Assembly: GCF_003544915.1 (NCBI RefSeq)
Contig: NZ_CP032097.1
Location: forward strand, 2,604,001-2,668,000
Length of the DNA: 64,000 nucleotides
Source: Arcobacter ellisii
Lineage (GTDB): Bacteria > Campylobacterota > Campylobacteria > Campylobacterales > Arcobacteraceae
Direction: 5' to 3'
The position numbers were made by a program, and so were the translations under genes. Below, one piece after another: positions 62,062 through 64,000 of this stretch. Below the pieces are notes generated by a model, which searched no databases, was not told the origin of the DNA, and worked only from the letters and a program-made list of their open reading frames with translations. Position 1 is the first letter of the stretch. Every line of letters starts with the position of its first letter.

Positions 62062-62091
62062 TAAATAAAATTGTTAAAAGGTGAATCTTAT

Positions 62092-63294
62092 ATGAAGAAA
62101 GTTGTTATTATTGGTGGTGGTTATGCTGGAATTTATGCATTAAGAGAGTTAGTAAAAAATAAAAATATAAAAATTACGTTGATTGATAAACATACATATC
62201 ATAACTTACAACCTGAAGTTTATGATTTAATTGCAAATAAATCAACTTTTGCAGATGTTACAATCGATTTAACAACTTTATGTAGAGGATTTAATCATAA
62301 CCATTTAGAATTCAAAAACTTAAAAGTAAGAAAAATCGACCAACATACAAGAAAAATTTATACAGAAGAACAAGAAATAGTAGAATTTGATTATTTAATC
62401 ATGGCAGCAGGAACAAGAACATTTTTCCCTTCAAGTATTCCTGGTCTTAATAATGCAGATGATATTAAAAAACTTCATAGAGCTATCACATTTAAACAAA
62501 GTTTTGAAAGACAACTTTTTGAAAAAATCAGAGATGAAGCTAAACAATGTGCAGATACACATATTGTTGTAGTTGGAGCTGGACTTTCGGGAGTTGAAAT
62601 TGCAGCTGAAATGGCTTACTATTCAAATAAATTTTTTGAAAGGGGAAATTTCTCTTGTGATAATTTAAAAATTTCACTAATAAGTAGTTCAGCATCTATT
62701 CTTCCTGGATTAAAACAAGACCTTATAAATATTTCTCAACAAAGATTAAAAGCTTTAGGAATAAATATTATTACAAACACAAAACTTCAAAAAGTTGAAG
62801 ATGGTTACTGTTATTTATCAAATGGAACAAAAATCAATCACTCATTTGTTGTATTCACAGGAGGGGTTGAATCTTCAACTATCACTTCAGAACTTGATGA
62901 TGTTGCAAAAAATGGAAGAGGACAACTAATTGTAAATGAATTTATGCAAACAGATAAATATGAAAATATTTTTGCTATTGGAGATATCGCTGAAATTAGA
63001 AATCTTCAAGGTGAAATAATGCCTCCAAATGTAACTGTTGCAAGAATTAGTGGAACAAATGCAGGTAAAAATGTATTAAATCTAATTTCTGGAAAATCTT
63101 TACAAAAATGTGACCCAAAACTTGATGGTATTTTAATTGCTCTTGGTGGACAATACGCAGCAGGTGATATTTATGGATTACTAACTGTAAAAGGAAGACT
63201 TGCTTATGAAATTAAGAAATATGTATTTAGTTCATATAGAAAACCATTAATTAAATTAATCAAAAAAGGTTATGCAAAACTAAAAAGAATGTAA
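62092..63294 (+). CDS. NDH-2-like NAD(P)/FAD-dependent oxidoreductase
   Basis: This pyridine-nucleotide-disulfide-type flavoprotein has the layout of type II NADH dehydrogenase. The FAD site is VVIIGGGYAGIYALREL, the NAD site is HIVVVGAGLSGVEIAAEMA, and the second FAD site is NIFAIGDIAEI. The C terminus (KKYVFSSYRKPLIKLIKKGY) is basic and amphipathic, as in membrane-attached NDH-2. ATG 62092 has AAGGTGA upstream; the frame also opens at 62071. If it oxidises NADH to menaquinone it would complement the NuoE/F-less complex I (inference). A sulfide:quinone reductase is a less likely alternative, as no catalytic cysteine pair is clear. Confidence 0.8.
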   Translation: MKKVVIIGGGYAGIYALRELVKNKNIKITLIDKHTYHNLQPEVYDLIANKSTFADVTIDLTTLCRGFNHNHLEFKNLKVRKIDQHTRKIYTEEQEIVEFDYLIMAAGTRTFFPSSIPGLNNADDIKKLHRAITFKQSFERQLFEKIRDEAKQCADTHIVVVGAGLSGVEIAAEMAYYSNKFFERGNFSCDNLKISLISSSASILPGLKQDLINISQQRLKALGINIITNTKLQKVEDGYCYLSNGTKINHSFVVFTGGVESSTITSELDDVAKNGRGQLIVNEFMQTDKYENIFAIGDIAEIRNLQGEIMPPNVTVARISGTNAGKNVLNLISGKSLQKCDPKLDGILIALGGQYAAGDIYGLLTVKGRLAYEIKKYVFSSYRKPLIKLIKKGYAKLKRM

Positions 63295-63305
63295 ATTTTT
63301 AGTAT

Positions 63306-63352
63306 AAAGGCAAAGTTAATTATCAATAAAAATTGATAATTCTTGCACCTTT
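63306..63352 (+). terminator. Hairpin after the NDH-2-like gene
   Basis: A perfect 10-bp stem (AATTATCAAT at 63318-63327 with ATTGATAATT at 63332-63341, loop AAAA) is enclosed by a second short pairing, AAAGG (63306-63310) with CCTTT (63348-63352). T-rich sequence follows further downstream. Confidence 0.5.
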
Positions 63353-63438
63353 AAATTAGTCTTTTTTCCCAATCCTTCAAAAAATTCAATAAATTATATA
63401 AAAATTACACATTTTATTACAGAAATTAAAAAGATTAG

Positions 63439-63447
63439 TGATAAAAT
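63439..63447 (+). promoter_or_regulatory. Extended -10 promoter of the symporter gene
   Basis: TGATAAAAT lies 34 bases before the ATG at 63482, with AGAGG as ribosome binding site. Confidence 0.5.
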
Positions 63448-63481
63448 CTAACTTATTATAGTTTCAAAAAAAGAGGTATTT

Positions 63482-64000
63482 ATGCATAAAAACAGATTTT
63501 CTAGAATTGGATTTATTCTTGCAGCTGCAGGAAGTGCAGTTGGACTTGGAAATATTTGGAAATTTCCTTATATTACAGGAGAAAATGGAGGAGGAATCTT
63601 TGTTCTAGTTTATCTAGCAACTGTATTTTTCATAGGAATGTCAATATTTATAGCTGAAGTTTTATTAGGAAGTCTTACAAATAAAAATGCAGTTACTACT
63701 ATTGAAACTTTATCCCCACCACAAAAGAAATATTGGAAATATACAGGTTTTACCTTTTTAACTGGTATTTTTATTTTAACTTTTTATCCCGTTGTAATTG
63801 GTTGGATTTTTAATTATATGGTTGTTTCAGTTAGTTCACTTCCTTCAAATTTTAAAGAATCAGAAAATCTTTTTATGTCTTTTTTGAAAAATGATATTTT
63901 GTCTCAAATCTTTTATTACACACTTGCTTGTGTTCTTATAGCTTATACAATTTCAAAAGGTGTAAAAAAAGGGATTGAAAAAATGAATAATATTTTAATG
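63482..64000 (+). CDS. Sodium-dependent transporter (NSS/SNF family), 5' part
   Basis: The gene runs off the right edge; 173 codons are present. The first membrane helix carries the family signature, RIGFILAAAGSAVGLGNIWKFPY and TGENGGGIFVLVYL, which binds sodium and substrate in LeuT-type carriers. Two further helices follow (VFFIGMSIFIAEVLLG and TFLTGIFILTFYPVVIGWIF), and a fourth begins. The start has AGAGG upstream. The substrate, probably an amino acid, cannot be told from this part. Confidence 0.9.
   Translation, partial: MHKNRFSRIGFILAAAGSAVGLGNIWKFPYITGENGGGIFVLVYLATVFFIGMSIFIAEVLLGSLTNKNAVTTIETLSPPQKKYWKYTGFTFLTGIFILTFYPVVIGWIFNYMVVSVSSLPSNFKESENLFMSFLKNDILSQIFYYTLACVLIAYTISKGVKKGIEKMNNILM

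Larger units (their letters stand above)
61778..62091. other. Divergent spacer between nfo and the NDH-2-like gene
   Basis: About 314 AT-rich bases without a gene. Near nfo, TTTTTTGATGA occurs twice (61791-61801 and 61812-61822), exactly 21 bases apart. Near the flavoprotein gene there is a 21-base inverted repeat and a -10 box, listed separately. Confidence 0.5.

Noticed and set aside
1-64000. tRNA, rRNA, CRISPR or insertion sequence
   Set aside because: No cloverleaf-like GC-rich segments, regularly spaced repeats, or transposase frames with terminal repeats were seen on either strand; absence by eye is not proof for small RNAs.

Overview
The window is a low-GC (about 27% by eye), gene-dense chromosome segment. 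Its gene content and gene order point to the Campylobacterota, most likely Arcobacter/Aliarcobacter. The main reasons are a nuo operon with two non-canonical proteins in place of NuoE/NuoF, the truA-lptF/G-prepilin peptidase-uppS-coaBC-glmU order, a short flagellin, futalosine-type menaquinone synthesis, and promoters of the extended -10 type (TGnTAAAAT). I see no rRNA or tRNA genes, insertion sequences or CRISPR arrays.

Layout. 1-9.6 kb: one minus-strand block read ankyrin protein -> glmU -> coaBC -> uppS -> prepilin peptidase -> LptF/G-type permease -> truA -> a PAS sensor kinase cut by the window edge. 9.6-12.4 kb: a SUV3-type helicase and trmA, head to head. 12.4-29.1 kb: a flagellin and glycan island. 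It holds a flagellin gene with a structured-looking leader, a Maf-type flagellin glycosylation protein, an FkbM methyltransferase, an SDR and the CDP-glucose genes rfbG/rfbF. Then come a lone glycosyltransferase and a nine-gene legionaminic-acid-type operon (legB, legC, legH, legI, a MaoC-GNAT fusion, legG, a PIG-L deacetylase, ptmE, legF). 29.1-40 kb: housekeeping genes (recA, eno, an FtsB-like gene, an AMIN protein, a cation/proton antiporter, bioB, a phosphodiesterase, topA, murB, mqnD, an SLT-like protein). 40-53.9 kb: nuoA-N. 54.2-64 kb: an AAA ATPase pair, two Sel1-type lipoproteins, a TetR regulator divergent from an unknown gene plus a SulP transporter, nfo, an NDH-2-like flavoprotein, and the start of a sodium-dependent symporter.

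How the genes work together. The island appears to make CMP-legionaminic-acid-type sugars through GDP-linked intermediates, and separately a CDP-6-deoxyhexose, with Maf attaching nonulosonate to the neighbouring flagellin. The most distinctive part is the MaoC-GNAT fusion beside a PIG-L deacetylase. Together they suggest that an amide on the sugar is removed and replaced with an (R)-3-hydroxyacyl group made by the same polypeptide. The respiratory genes fit together too: complex I has no NADH-oxidising module, and a separate NDH-2-like enzyme near the right end could supply NADH oxidation.

Start codons were moved from the longest ORF where a ribosome binding site, a TAATG/ATGA overlap or family length argued for it; each entry says so. 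All family assignments come from reading the sequence, without database searches.
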